Shown: positions 11,201-26,200 of the stretch, one piece after another
How the letters are laid out: each line of letters starts with the position of its first letter
How positions within the stretch are numbered: position 1 is the stretch's first letter
From: Nothobranchius furzeri
Taxonomy: Eukaryota > Chordata > Actinopteri > Cyprinodontiformes > Nothobranchiidae
Direction: 5' to 3'
NCBI RefSeq assembly: GCF_043380555.1
Contig: NC_091741.1
Location: 38,359,377-38,423,376 of the forward strand
DNA length: 64,000 bases
Notes under the pieces: model-generated
The model's input: only the letters and a program-made list of their open reading frames with translations
Told to the model about the DNA's origin: nothing
The model's database searches: none
Translations under genes and position numbers: made by a program

Positions 11201-14200
11201 GAGCTTCTACTTTTCCACAGCATCATAGTCCAAAATATGTTTCTGTCTCAGATATTTGAACTTGATGCGACACACGATGGAATGAGTCCTTGTCCATAAT
11301 CTAATGCGACACTTATGATTTTGCAAAGGGTATAAAGACACTTTTAAATTACTTTTAACCCTAGAAAGCATTTTAAAGGTAAACTAGGTGGTTTTGGCTT
11401 GCTTTGAGCACCCCCTAGTGTCTGTTTGTAGAAGCAAAAGCAAAACCTACTTCCTCGCTGTGCATTCGTATTTTTAACACCCTAATCTGAAAACTGAAAC
11501 GTCTCCTCAGCCTTCTTTAGTGCTGGAACTAGACTGCAGCGCCAGGTATGTCATCTCCCAACAGAACGGTCCCTCCGGCTGAAGCCGCAAGTGGAAGACT
11601 CTGGTTACAGGGGGCGATGAGGGCTGGGTGGCCTTGCACTAACCCTGTAAAGGGTAATTTTAGCACATACTGGCTCAAGAAAATGGTTTACAAATAAATT
11701 CAACCACTTAAGCCCAGTGACGGCCAAAGTCACTTATCAACCTGTTCTGAATGGAAAAACAGTCTGTAGCTTTAAAGTAAACATCTAATAACTGGTATTT
11801 GTAGTTCACACAGATTAGCTCATTAGCTGGTGTGTTGTTGCTGTAATTACCTGTTTGAATCCAGAAATCACACCTGCTCTGGACCCTAATCACTGTTTTG
11901 ACTGTTCTGTGTCGTCGTTGTGGAATAGCACCTCATTCATCCCTGAGAGAACTAAATCAAACCAGAGTTTGAACAACAAAAACATTAGAGAGGCTTTTCT
12001 TATTCGGTAAAATAACCTGAAAGATTTCCCACGAGCCTGATTGTCCTTCTGTCCGGTCGACGACTCGATCCTCAAAAAAACATGAACATAAAATCTCAAG
12101 AGTTATTAAATCTGGTTAAAAATGTGTCGTCGTCATATTTTGGACAGAAAAGATGAATAATAAAGATATAATAGCAGCCATTTTGGGGTTTGTGTGTAAA
12201 AGTTATTTACCACATCTTCTCACGTCAATTGTTTATGCTGCAAATACTATTGACGCATAAATGTCACAGGCAGAGAGCTCATCATTCAGGGTTAAGAATT
12301 CGTTCATTCTGGGATGTAGTTGTTCTGATTAGTGACATTGAAAAGGTTTAAAACTCATCTAACCTTAAAAGTCGAAAAAATACAGTATTCTAGAAAGCAG
12401 TCTGAACAAATTTTACAGAAAACGGCAGCCATTCATTGATTTTTTTCGACATCATTTGACACCCCCCCCCCTCCAACTTCCTCCTGATACCCCTCTTTTC
12501 CTCAAGAGCATCTGGCTGCAGACATCAGCTGGCGTCTTTGCCGTGACAGGAAATGACGTATCCGGAAAAACAAGTGTCATTACCTTCGCCGGAACTCATT
12601 GCCTTTGCCGGAAGTAGTTTTTTTTCTTGAATACGCTTTATTGACAAAGCACAAAAGTAGTTTGGATTTGTCAAAACGTGTCGCTTTTCTCTTCGATTTG
12701 TACACATTTAAGAGAAAAATTACACGGTGGGTCATTACCTTAACCAGAAGTCATTACTTTCACTGGAAGTAGTTTTTAAAAAAACAAAACTTACCGGAAA
12801 AAGCTTTTTATTTCGGATTTTTTTTTTCTCTTCAGATCTGGACTTGCAAACTTAAGTAACGTTGTTACCTGCGTTGCATGAAAATTGATTAAATCCCTTT
12901 GTTCTTCAGACAGGGAATTTTTATGACAGTAGCACATACATACATACATATACATATATATACACACACACACACACACACATATATGTATATATACACA
13001 CACACAATAAAAGGCTGTAAAGTGAATTAAAAAAACATATGGATAAAATGAGAACACGTTAAAACTAAGACTTTTCAAAATGTGCAAACACAATAGTACT
13101 GGCTAAATATTCAGTTTTATTGTTAAGCCCAAGATGAACTTTTGACCTACACCAGTTGCTAAAGTACAGGACTCCCAGAAGCAGTGAAAAACATTTCAGC
13201 AACACTCCTCTCTCACCAGCAACAAAAATTAATTACTAAATATCCATAACACTGTCCTATTGTGTATCACAGCAGCTCATTGCAACAGAATTTAACTACT
13301 ACAGCTGATAACTATTTAGCTAGTTGGTATTTATTTTGAGTGAAAGACAATAAAACCAAAGAAACACTTAATTTCACAACCATTTTATTTTGGGTACAAA
13401 TGAATTTGCTGAAGCATGGCTTTCTCAGCTGCATATCGATTCATCCCCTCCCATTTTTCCAACACTTTTATTGTTACCTGAAAAACATGCAGGATTACTT
13501 CAACGTCGTCGTCTTCCTCCGCTTGTCCGGGTCCGGGTCACGGGGGCAGCATCCCAACTAGGGAGCTCCAGACCGTCCTCTCCCCGGCCACCTCCACCAG
13601 CTCCTCCGGCAGGACCCCAAGGCGTTCCCGGACCAGATTGGAGATGTAACCTCTCCAAAGTGTCCTGGGTCGACCCGGGGGCCTTCTGCCGGCAGGACAT
13701 GCCCGAAACACCTCCCCGGGGAGGCGTCCCGGAGGCATCCTGACCAGATGCCCAAACCACCTCAACTGACTCCTTTCGATCCGGAGGAGCAGCGGTTCTA
13801 CTCCGAGTCCCTCCCGGATGTCCGAGCTCCTCACCCTATCTCTAAGGCTGAGCCCGGCCACCCTACGGAGGAAACTCATTTCAGCCACTTGTATCCGCGA
13901 TCTCGTTCTTTCGGTCGTTACCCAAAGCTCATGACCATAGGTGAGGATTGGGACGTAGATCGACCGGTAAATCGAGAGCCTGGCTTTCCGGCTCAGCTCC
14001 CTCTTCACCACGACAGATCGGCTCAGCGTCCGCATCACTGCAGACGCTGAACCATCCGCCTGTCGATCTCCCGATCCCTCCTACCCTCACTCGTGAACAA
14101 GACCCCGAGATACTTAAACTCCTCCACTTGAGGTAGGGCCTCTCCCCCGACCCGGAGTTGGCAAGCCACCCTTTTCCGGTCGAGAACCATGGATTTGGAG

Positions 14201-17200
14201 GTGCTGATCCTCATCCCAGCCGCTTCACACTCGGCCGCGACCCTACCCAGCAAGAGCTGAAGGTCAGAGCTGGGTGAAGCTAGGAGGACCACATCATCCG
14301 CAAAAAGCAGAGACGAGATTCTCCTGACACCAAACTCTGTTAAGGATTACTTCATACACTGTCAAATGTTTTCGAAAAGTAACTTTTATACCAATCACTG
14401 CTGAAGACTGCGTTGTACCTCTGGAACAAGGACATCAAACACTAAGTCCAGAAACTGGAACTCTCTTCTTTATTAGTTTATCTATTCCTGAGCATGAACC
14501 AATCCGCTCCGTCAGCTCGTCAACCTATAAAACACGTTAACATAAAAATGAACAAAACGTTCCTCTCAGCATTAGACAACGGACTCAGGTGGCCCACTGA
14601 CCACGCATCCACATAAATAAATGTGATGCAGCTTATTGTAAGTCAGTATACATTTACCTGTGCATCAGCAAAGTGGAACATCAGTGGCTTTAGTCTTTGC
14701 TTTAATTTAAGCGAGACACCTGGATTGTGCCACAGATACATGCGGCCAGACTTCACTCCACCGCTGCAGAGATCCTTATACACAGTCTGAGTAGAGACAA
14801 GAGTTAAAAATAAGCAACATTACCACAGATAACAAGAGATTGCATTATCCTATGTCCAATTTTAGAGTCTTAATTTATTATAATTAAACATTACCTTGAC
14901 TTCACCATCTGAAATCACTGCCTGGGTTCCATTTTTCAAAGCCTCGATTGTCCTGTAATTTAGATAAAAATACATCTTATTGGCAAATGAAGAATACAAG
15001 CACATGTAAGGAGTTTTGTCAGTGTCACTTGAAGAAGTCCGATATTCATTTTAGATCTATATTTAAGGCCTGTAACTCCTGAATGATTTGCAGCTACATG
15101 TGCTTAAATCCGGTAATATTAATATAAACCAAACCCGATCAAAGCAGTCAGTCAAAAATATCTATTTTTTATAAGGATAGGATTATTCTGAAACACAATC
15201 AGAAGGAGGGCGGCATTAATTAGAGAAGCGGCTACTATTTCAAAGTTATTGTACCTGTTGCAGGACACCTGATTTGTGCAACCACAGTAGAATGACCCAG
15301 CACACCACACACAATAACTGAAAAATATTTAGAGATATTGAAAGCTAAGCTTGTCCAGAAAATGCATTTTATTTCTGGGTGCACAGGACCAGTTCCAGTG
15401 TGGGCCAGATGCTGAAAAATAAATTCATAAATCTGTCTTTTTGAAGTTTCACAAATCAGAGGAAGGTTTCACAAATCACAAACTATGTTTTATGCATTCC
15501 TACGAGCCCAGAATAATCTAAAACAGGTTTGAAGAGTGTATGTATTGTAGGTTTTGAGCTAGAGCAGAATAAAAATGGTCAGAGTAGAGAAAAATTGGGT
15601 GTATTAGCCCTTTAGCCATTTCCCGAATCGGAAGCTAACTTTAGCCTTGTATGAAAACTAGTGATTGAAACCACTTACAAATCTCTGAAAATCTACGCTT
15701 TTTAATTAAAAAAGGGTATTAATAACGTTTCAGTCAAGTCAGTATTAGAAATCGTGGTCTTTATATCATATCTAATTTATATATAAAGTTAAAATTATTA
15801 CTTTAACTGTTTTAACAAACAGGGAGACCAGAAAAATCAAATAGCTAAGTTAAAGCTAAGCTACAATTGCTGATAGCTTTATTGATGTAGCTTTTGTGTT
15901 AGCTTGTGAACTCCCTGCATTCATTTTAAGACTGCGTGTTAATATTGATACAATTAGCTATGAAACACGGTGCCTTTGCAATAATTCTCTGGTAAAGCTT
16001 TAAACGCTACAGTGCCTACATTTAAGAACTAAGAACGGTTGCAACAATTAGTTAATTTCATCCTTATCTTTCTTTATCTATCATCCTTATCCTTACCTTT
16101 CCTCAATTGAAATCCGCCGAGTATGGTTGAAACAAAAACAACGTAGCGGCCGCCAAAAAAAGACCAACTTCCTGCCGAGGTCTTTCGCTCGTCGATTTTC
16201 CGGTAAAAGTAATGACACGCCATCTTGCTCTCGACACACCAGCTGATGTCTGCAGCCAGGTCCTACTCCTTTTCCTTGACTCGCTCTCTTTCTCTCCATT
16301 TCTATTTGACTTAATTACCAATTTATTTCATTAATGTTCTGTTTCTATGTCCCAACTTCGCTGTGCAGTTACCGACCACGTTGTATATGTAGTAAGATTT
16401 GGTATGGAGATATGCCCAAAGTTTTTAATTCAATTTATTAAAACATTTTGTCAGGCTTATAAGGGACTCTATTTTGTTTTTTTTAATATATATACTTTTT
16501 GCGATTATATATCTATTTTATTTATCTTCTATTTTCCTTTTTTATATAATTTTTCTCTTTTTCCTCTTATTTCTCGTATCCTTTATGACAAAATGTAAAA
16601 ACAAGGCTGTATATGTTCACGACAAAAACAAATGTATATTCTTTCTTGTAATTTTGTATACTTTAATAAAAATATGAAACAGAAAACTCATCTAACCTGT
16701 TGTAGCTGCTGTCTTATGATTAGCTTTGTAATCAAAATGCTGTTGAATGAGTTTCCTATCCGTATCAATAACAGACTGTTGGACAAACGCTTTTACCGTA
16801 AAACACCGTAGCTCGGTGGGGAAGAGCTTCCACAGCAGCTGGATAGATATGTTGTCACAGGAGCGTTACGGGGTGAATAAATGTTGATTCTCAGGTCTCG
16901 TATATGTTAGAGGTGTGAAACGTCACTAGTCTCATGACTTGATGTCTCGACGCATCACGGTTACCGTATTTCATTAGGATTTTTTTTCATCCATAAAAGA
17001 TTACATCAGATATTTGCTTTTTGAATAAAATGTATCTGACACAACACGCCATCCCCGTCAGTCACAACCGTCCCTAGGACAATGTGCCAAACATTTTAAA
17101 CATGTATGAAGATTTAACCAAGTAAAAAAAATCCGTTTCCTCCTCACATCTGAGGCTGTGGGGAAAACGCACCCTGCAGATGCTAAAAAATACTGAAAAC

Positions 17201-20200
17201 CTAGAGGACATGTCCAACTATTTCCTTTAGTTTAGGTTAAAAAAGCCATAATGGGTTCATGTGTTAGTTTTTAATGTCTTTGAGCAGCTTAAGAGTTTAG
17301 ACATTCATGCCGCAGTTCAAGGGTGTAAGAAATAACACCAAATGGTAGGTTTGACTACTTTCTTTAGTTTGAACCCAGAGGTCTCATTTCAGACATGTTT
17401 GAGCCTGACTCAAATTCTGTTTAATGCAGAAAATAATAAAACATTAAAAAAATCCTAAACTTCCAATAATATTTAAGATGTTTGTTTTATTCGGAGCTCA
17501 TGTTTTTCACATCGGTTTCCATCCGACAGCTCCACAAGCCGGCAGCCGCGCAGCAGACAGGCGCCGCTGCAGTCAGAGATGCGCCGAGCTGCCGCTGAGG
17601 GGAGGGGACCGTACTGATAGTCAGAACCCAGCTCCACCAACATGTTGTATTTCAACCAGGCTGTAAACATGTTTATTTCTGCTGTGAAATTGGTATTTTT
17701 AACATGGAAGTCAATGAGGATTTGCTCGCTTCTGACACCAGCCCCTAGTGGATGAGGGTGGAACTACAATTTGTCGCTTCCTGTTTTGCTTCATATCCAG
17801 ACCTGAATTATGCGGGCTTGGGTTGGACCGGACCTAAATATGAGGATGAGCTTAGGATACTTCAGATTTGCAAAAAAAAAAACTTCCTTTTTACCTTTCT
17901 GAATCTACCGAATGTGCTGATGGGAGAACATTCTCCTGGTCTTGAATCAAACTGGTTGAAAATCATTTTGAAGGCCACACTTTGGGCACTCTTGCCTAAG
18001 TCTAAAAAATGTTTAAACTTTAGGATTTATTTCTTTACTGTGACCGTTTAGTGGTTTAGTAGCTTTCAGATGCAGACTGATCTCACATGAAGGTGTTGCT
18101 TTCTGATTCAGCCGCCCCGCCACCTTGTATCATAGAGATTATAATGGCAGATTAGCCTTCAGAACCACTGCTGGGATGTGGTTTGGTTAATCTTAGGTCT
18201 CTGGGGCTGAATTGTTTCCTAACAAAGGAATGAATCTGTTTGAATCATGTCTAACCGCTCAGATTTCACACTTTTTGTTCCGTTAATGTTTCTGCTGAGG
18301 GTCTTTGTGGTTAACAAGCTGACGTTGTCCGCTAAAGACGTCCCGCCGTGTCCTCTCTAGCGGACCTGTATTGTTCATGGACACAGGGACTCGGTTTCGG
18401 TTCATCTCGTTTGTGTTTTCGTGATTAGGGCGGACCGTGTTGTTTCTCTGTGGTCATCCTAGAGATTTGGAAAAACATGTTTTTCTTGCTGCTGGACAGC
18501 TGAGAGGTTTCTGCGTTTTTGTGTGAAATGTTGATTTAGTGTCACTTCCTTGTCAGGCTTTAAAAACCATTTGCCTCGTTCCTAATCCAGCTGCCATCAC
18601 GTCAGGAAGACTGATTGTTGGGTGCGGTTCAGAATATTTGCTTTCCAGCAACATCTGAGGCAAGAAGGATTTGGGTCTATTGACTTTCTCATGCCTGATG
18701 TGGAGTTTAACAGGGAGGTAATCAGTCGTTCTTGTTGCCTGTAGGAAATAATCTACTTGCAGGCGAAACAGCTCATTTAGCTGTTTGGTTACGATGACTT
18801 TGCTCTGGCTCAGACTGACAAATAGCACTTTAAGGATTTACTTACACGTTAAAGCGGAACAGTGATCATTCAGTTAGAGTTTTGTTTGTTTGAATTTTAA
18901 ATTCACAAACTGATTCTCCTCATGATATCAAACTTTTAAACTTTGTCAGGAAAAATGATTTACTATGTTTACTTGAAAGCCAAATAAGGCGTTTCAGTTT
19001 TTATTGACAGATTTTCAAAGATACCAAAGATTCGACCTACTGGTTAGCCGTGGTTTTTTTTTCTAGAGTCCTGGAACCCCCCAAGGTGCTTTACAACACA
19101 ATCACTCATTCACCCATGCACACATACATTCACACCCAGGTGGTGATGAGCTACACTGACTGTAGCCACAGCTGCCCTGGGACAGAAATCACAATGTAGC
19201 CATCAAAACACTATTCTGCATGTGTGTGTGTGTGTGGGGGGGGGGGGGGGCTGTAAAGACTCTGACACTAGTCAGTGACTCGATGCAATCGGCTGGGTTC
19301 CTTTTATAGGAAACTTTTTACTGAACTGTATTGGAATGTTTGTGATTTGGCGCAATATACATAGTCAGTGCGTTTACATGCAGCCAGTAGCCCTTTTAAA
19401 ACCCGAATATTCACAATAACCTGGTTCCGCAGGTCCGTGTAAACACCGCCAGAAACCTGGATATGCTCATAACCGGGTTTTTAAAAACCCGGTTACAACA
19501 CCTGGGGTAACCCTTTTCTAACCCGAATGTTTGGTCGTGTAAACGCATATCGGGATATCCCCATCAAAGCGTGTGTTCTGCGCGTGCTCTGTTCGCAAGG
19601 AATCTTGGTCTTTTGAGTAGTGAGACGTCTTGTATGCACCAGAACTCCGGAAGTAAACACGTTGGGAGCAACATGGCGAGTCGCGGCACAGCACCACACT
19701 TTCAGAGTGACGAGGAAACTAAAGCGCAAACAAACGCGGTCGCTATCTCTTCCGAACTGGGAAACATTTTGTTGTTTTCACGGATACCGGAACGAGAAGA
19801 ACCGGAAATTACGCATATTGCGTCTGGACGTAGTCCATACATCCTGACGCTAGCCCAACGTCCGCATTTACATCGGGTTATGCAAGTTAGGGGTAACTCT
19901 TTCTATTTATGCTTGTAAACGGGTTATTCTGATCAACTCAGAAACCCGAATACCGACCTTAACCCGATCATAACCCAGATATTGGCTGCATGTAAACGTA
20001 GTCATTGAATGTATTCCTAGTAGAGACCACTGCAAATGTATTGATTAAACGAGTGTTCCACACCTTTAGAAGTAAAATTCGTATCCTTACCTGATACATT
20101 TAAACCTCTAACAACAGAAATCCAGGAGCTGACCGGTGTTGCAGCTCAGTGTTTGTAGTCTTCACTAAACCTGAACAAGCGTATCTCATAACAACTATTT

Positions 20201-23200
20201 GGCTGGTTTCCCCACTTCTCCCTCCTGTTTCACAGCCTAGCTGTAACCATCGACATATAAATACTGGACAATTCATTTCCATAGGCTCCAATAACACGTT
20301 TTTGAGGCTAAATGGGAGGTGGCCACCACCGCCATTTTGACTGTGTCACAGGTTCCGTCAAGCCCAGACAATTCCATAAAAGGGAAGAGAGATGGAGCTG
20401 AGGGTGGGGCTGTAAGGCTGGGATCAACTGACAACACCCAGTCGAACTAGCTACAAGCTAACCTGAAGCTAACCCAAAGCTAATGCGGAGGTGGGAGCTA
20501 AGCTAACAGAGGTAGCTACCTAGCTACAACCGGAGTTAACTGTGCACAACACCAGAGCTTCTGAGTCAGAGATAAGCCGGGCTGACCGCTGGGTAAAACC
20601 GGGTGGAACACAGAGGTCTCCGAGACCTCCACAAGCCGGCAGCCGCACAGCAGACAAGCGCCGCTGCCATCTGAGATGTGCAGAGCTGCCGCTGAGAAGA
20701 ACCGGGTGGAAAGGTTTCCAACCCAGAGCTCCACAAGCTGGCAGCCCGCGCTGCAGACAGAAGCCGCGATAAGACAAAGATGCGCCGAGTTGCGGGGAGG
20801 GGAGAAGAGCTCCACAAGCCGATAGTGGGAACCCAGCTCCACCAACATGTTATATTTCAACCCATTTTCTAAAGTGCAGCATTATGTTAAATGCACTGGG
20901 TTTTACCCTATTACATTTAAATGTCATGGTTAAACAGTACATGTTAAAATCTAAGCTCGGCTCGGCAGTGACCTAAAATACATAAATATAATTTTACTTA
21001 CCGAAAAAAATTAAGTGGAGACTCCTTGGACGCTCTATTAGTGCAATTAATGCCACAGCAAGTCATTTTGTCCAACAATTGCACAAATAATATCCAAAAA
21101 GAATGCACACACACAGAGACTCAAAATGCCGGAACAGTTTCCAAGCCAGACCGAGGCTCTACTGAAGCCTTTCCCCGGAGCGCCTTCTAGAGTCCTGGAA
21201 CCCCCCAAGGTGCTTTACAACACAGTCAGTCATTCACCCATTCACACACACATTCACACACTGGTGGGGATGAACTACAATGTAGCCACAGCTGCCCTGG
21301 GGTGCACTGACAGAGGCGAGGCTGCCGAGCACAGGCGCCACCTGTCCCTCCGGCCACCACCAGCAGGCAATGTGGGTTAAGTGTCTTGCCCAAGGACACA
21401 ATGACAGCGACAGACTGAGCTGGGCTCGAACCTGCAACCTTACGATTACGGGGCGAGCACTTAACTCCTGTGCCACTGTCGCCCCTAATTTTTGGCTTTT
21501 AATACACTTAAACAGAAGAGTGAGAAAAAAATTCACCCCCTCAGAGTTGTCATGAGTGTAAACTAGATCATTTAAACAAAAAACATGTTTTGGTACCAGG
21601 CTGTAAACATGTTTATTTCTGCTGTGAAATTGGTATTTTTAACATGGGAGTCAATGAGGATTTGCTCGCTTCTGACACCAGCCCCTAGTGGATGAGGGTG
21701 GAACTGCAATTTTTGGTACTTCCGGGTTGGCCTCAATTTTTGAGCCCATTGTGGGGGCTTGGCTGTAACCAGATTCAGGATCACTGAACCACAGCAGCAG
21801 GAGTTCTCCTGTCTGGTTGAGTCCACATCCAGCTGTTGAGCAATGCTGATGATGTAAGCCTGTCAAGGATGGGAGGTTAACGAAACACTGAGTGACTCAG
21901 AGTCCAGGAAACGCTGTTTGTTTGTTTGTTTTAACAGAAAAGGAGATAATTCGGTCTCCATAAGGTGACAGCAACGGGTTGAAAACGTTGATGACCTGTT
22001 GTTCCAGTCGGCTGCATGTTCATTGCTTTTTCTCTTTATTTGTTTTGACTTTTCCAGTTCAAAGTCTAACATCAGCAACCTGAAATTCTGGCTCTCGCTT
22101 GCATTTTAGTGACTGAGATCATTTTAATCTCATGTTTTTATTCCAGGTAGTGACGAGTAGAGCTGGTTTCTTTGGATGTTTGGTGAAGTTATTCCAAGTC
22201 ACCTGTTACAGCCGACACAGCATCTTCTAATCCACTCCTACTGGTTTGTCTGGCTGTAGCTCAAGCAGCTGCTAGCATGATGGTGACCAGGTGTTTAATA
22301 TTATTGGACGGTGAGATTTTTGCCCACTGAGCTTTTAGTTTATAGCCAAATTTAATGGCTTGTACTTGATATAGCGCCTTCTAGAGTCCTGGATCCCTCC
22401 CAAGGTGTTTTGCAACACATTCACCCATTCACACCCAAATTTAAAATTTATTTAAAGAGCAAGTCACCCCCTACCAAATTCTTACTCAACTCCCACTTCC
22501 TGTTTGAAAAATGCAACAAATGTCGTTGCCTAGCAGACCGAGAGGGCGGAACCACTAACAAATACACACACACACACACACACACACAGGCTCACAACAA
22601 CATTGTGACATCATATGGTACCCGCTAACGTTCTAGGGCACTTCTTAGCCAATAGCGATGGCAGATTTAAATTCAAATGCAGTTCAGAGTTGTTACCTGA
22701 CAACGGCACAACACTGACAGTTTTAGACAGAAAATTAAAATTTTAACTAAAATGCACTGAAGTGCAAAACTATTGACTACACGTGACTGCAGCACGATTA
22801 GACACACATTTATATAGTTTATCAGAAAAAAAAGTTGATTTGGGCTCTTTAAAAACAAATTCATAAAACTAATTTACCAGAACTTAACTGGCTAAAGCTA
22901 ACATCTGACGTTGAATGAAATGTAACCCAGAGTCACGACGCTTTTAACATCTCATAAAGTAGAAGAGAGTAGAAGAAACCTTTACTAACCCACACCTGGG
23001 AAATTTCGACATTCAATGCATTGAAAAAATTTGAAATGGTGTGCATTAAGTAGTAGCCTACTCTGAATACTACCAAAACATTTTTGTACTTAACGATGAA
23101 TCAACCCCGTGGGCTTCTAGAGGTTTAGACGGACTTTTCTGTTTTTATTTTTTTCCATCTGATCTCTTGCTCTGACATTTTTGCGATCTTTGCTAACGGG

Positions 23201-26200
23201 ATTACGATTTGATTGGGTCATTTTAATGGGAGGTCACACAGCATTCGGCTATGTCAAAGATTTGTTCAATTCAGATTATCCAAAAGTGATGGGCCGCATC
23301 ACCAAGCAGCTTTAGCAGCCTAAAGATGAACCTTTAAGCCTGGTGAAGAAGTGACCTCATTGGAACTTGTAACAAACAGATTTTAGTGAAGTGTTGTAGT
23401 GTATTTTTGTATTCTGACTTTAATCTCATTTAGCTGCCGGTTTAAATATTTGTTTCTATAACTTCTACCCGTCGTATTGGTTGGTAAGGTGGTCCATCCA
23501 GGATTAGAGTTGGAGACTGAACCATCTCTGGAACAACTCAAACCTGTGAGAGCGTTGGTGTGTTAACGGTCCTGCAGCGAGGGTAAAAGGGTTTCCTTTT
23601 GTCGTTGTAGCTTGCAGGTACTGCAGTTCTCGCTGTGGGACTCTGGCTGAGGTTCGACTCCAGGACTAAAGGACTGTTTGAAGGAGAGGACTCTCCCTCC
23701 GTCTTCTTCACTGGTAAGAGAGGGATCTTGTATTTGCTAAAAGGTTTCAGCTACAGGAAGTCAGATCTGTTTTACAGCCCTGATTTGTTTTCATGCAAAC
23801 AAAATTCTGTGAATCTTATCCAGGGGCACCTCCAGAAACTTTTGGTAGGGGTAGCCATGGCCACCCGTGGCCACCCCTTGGGGGCGCCCTTGATCTTATC
23901 AAATCTGAACTGGCACAGGATTTAGTGAAGGATCAAACTGTTTTCATGATTGAACTAAAAGAAAATGTAGAATTTAATTAATCAGACTTGTTTACATTTT
24001 CCCACCTCGTCCGCTTGACATGAGATTCCTGCTGTAGTTTTAGTCATCTGCTGAAACAGGAAGTGGTTTTGTACCTTAGAGCTTTTATTTCCTGTAACCA
24101 ATCTTCCTGTTAAAAATGCATCACAAACGATAATTTGACTTGTTTCATATTTCTGTTTTGTAGTTGGTTGGTTTGTCGTAGAAATTGTGAGGATAGTGTT
24201 ATGCTGTTTAATCTGTCTGAGTTATGTCTATTGGGGATTCTATGAGCATAATAAGAGTTTTATTAACAAAATAGGATTTTTCATTTCACTTTGATTCTCT
24301 TTATTTAACAGAGACATGGCTGTCCAGCATAGTACAAAAGGGAACTGATCAAGAGTTTATAGCTAGTGCTAATTTACAACTCCTGTCCCTGGATGGAGTT
24401 CAACAACAAGTAAATAACGTATGTAGCGCTAAATACAACCATAAACAGTTGACCAAAGAATAAAGAGATACTCATAACTAAGCTGAAATCCAAAACAGGA
24501 GATGCATTTTAAAAACTACTCATTTACATCAATAATAAAAATAAGTAAACAAAATGTCTTTTACAATATTACAAGCAATTAATCTACAATGGTAAATAAA
24601 ATAGGTAGTGTCCTGAACTAAGGCCAGTAGCCTGGCCTGCCAGACTCGTCCTCTGTTTAATTCTATACCGTGCTTCCGGCCTGGCAGGCCAGGCAAGGCC
24701 GGAACAGAAGACCTTATAAAAACTGCAGCTTACACAAATAACTCGGTCAGAGATATATTATTAAGTGGCTAATGACTATAGGTGGGTACAGTTTCCTCCA
24801 TTTTTCAGTCGCAGTTTAACTAGAGGTGAAGTTAGTTAGAACAGACAGATTCTTCAGCTCAGATGGTAATTGAAAAACGTGATCTGCAAATTCTGATCAA
24901 TGCCTTTCAGAGCAGATCAAACCAGCTGGCTGTCGCTGAACGGAGCGTTGCGTCGCGTTGCTCCTCCCTCCCTTCTCTCACACTGTGCCAGCTAGCAGCA
25001 ACTAAAATGTAAACAAGCACGTCTGCTGAACTTTTCCCCTGGGATAACTGATGTAAAGTTTTCATCCTACAACAGAAATACAGCGCGAAGGAAGCGCGTT
25101 ATTTAATAAGAGTTTTAGAGAAGAAACTCCGGGTGGTGTGAGGTGAGTTTTTAAGGCGCTAATAACCTGTGAAATAATTAAAGACATCATGCTAGATCAG
25201 CAGCCTGTGATGACGGTTCTGCTCACTACAGGAGCCGCTTCAGATATTAAACAAATAAAAATAATAATATTCCGAAATTTTATCGAACCGAGCTTTTCAA
25301 AACATCGAACCGATTTTAGCGTACCGTCCTCCCCCAACCCAGAGTACGAGTTCAAAGGCATTCTTTTAAATGTCGGTTTAATAAGACCAGCAACCTATGA
25401 CTCATAAAAAAACACCACCAGTAATTCTGTGAGCGGCTGTATTTCAAAGCATCAACGCTCCTAAAAATACTTGAATTGTTCTTTCACTCTCTCTGCTCGG
25501 ACGCCCAACCTTCTGCAGGAGATTTTCTGTTTTCAGCTCTATCGACTCTAGTCTGCCCTCTGCTGATCTGAACTGATACCTGCAGTCTCCTGAAATGTGA
25601 TCTCTAGATGTTTTAGGTTTTATATTTTTTAAAGTTTGATCGTATTAGTCCTGATTTAATTTTGACCAAAGTAATCGTGATTATGATTTTGTTCCTGTCA
25701 TCAGTCAGCCCTGATTAAACGTGTAAAGTTCCTGTTGATCCCGGAAAAATCACTGTGCTGTTGAAGGCTGAGTTTTTCTGCTACTTCCAGGACCCTCATC
25801 TAGCTCAGATGAGCATGCCATCCTCCCATAAACAAAGATCTCACCTCCAGATTTTCTCCAGAGCTCCAAGATGCTACAGCTTAGATGGAAAGTATTCAGC
25901 CTAAATGGAAAGTATTCAGAGGTGGTCTGGAGCTCTCTTCACCAGTGATTCTCCCAGGAACTGACTAACAGATGAAGTATAAACACTGGTTTTCAAATTT
26001 GGTTCATTCTTCAGGGATTCTGTCACAGATGCAGCCGCTGGACTGGAAATGCTCTTACAAAGTTATGAAAGCTGGAAAAAGTAAAGTGGGTGGAGCAACA
26101 TGAGGTCACTTGAACCAAGTTGAAGATGACCTTGTTGTCCTTCACCTCCCTGTCCCTTTTGTTTCAATAAAACTCTACCAGCAGCACAGCTGGAGTTTAA

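Noticed and set aside
13538..14038. 166-codon frame as a host protein gene
   Set aside because: It matches LINE C-terminal blocks repeated at 56384-56957, so it is a retrotransposon fragment.
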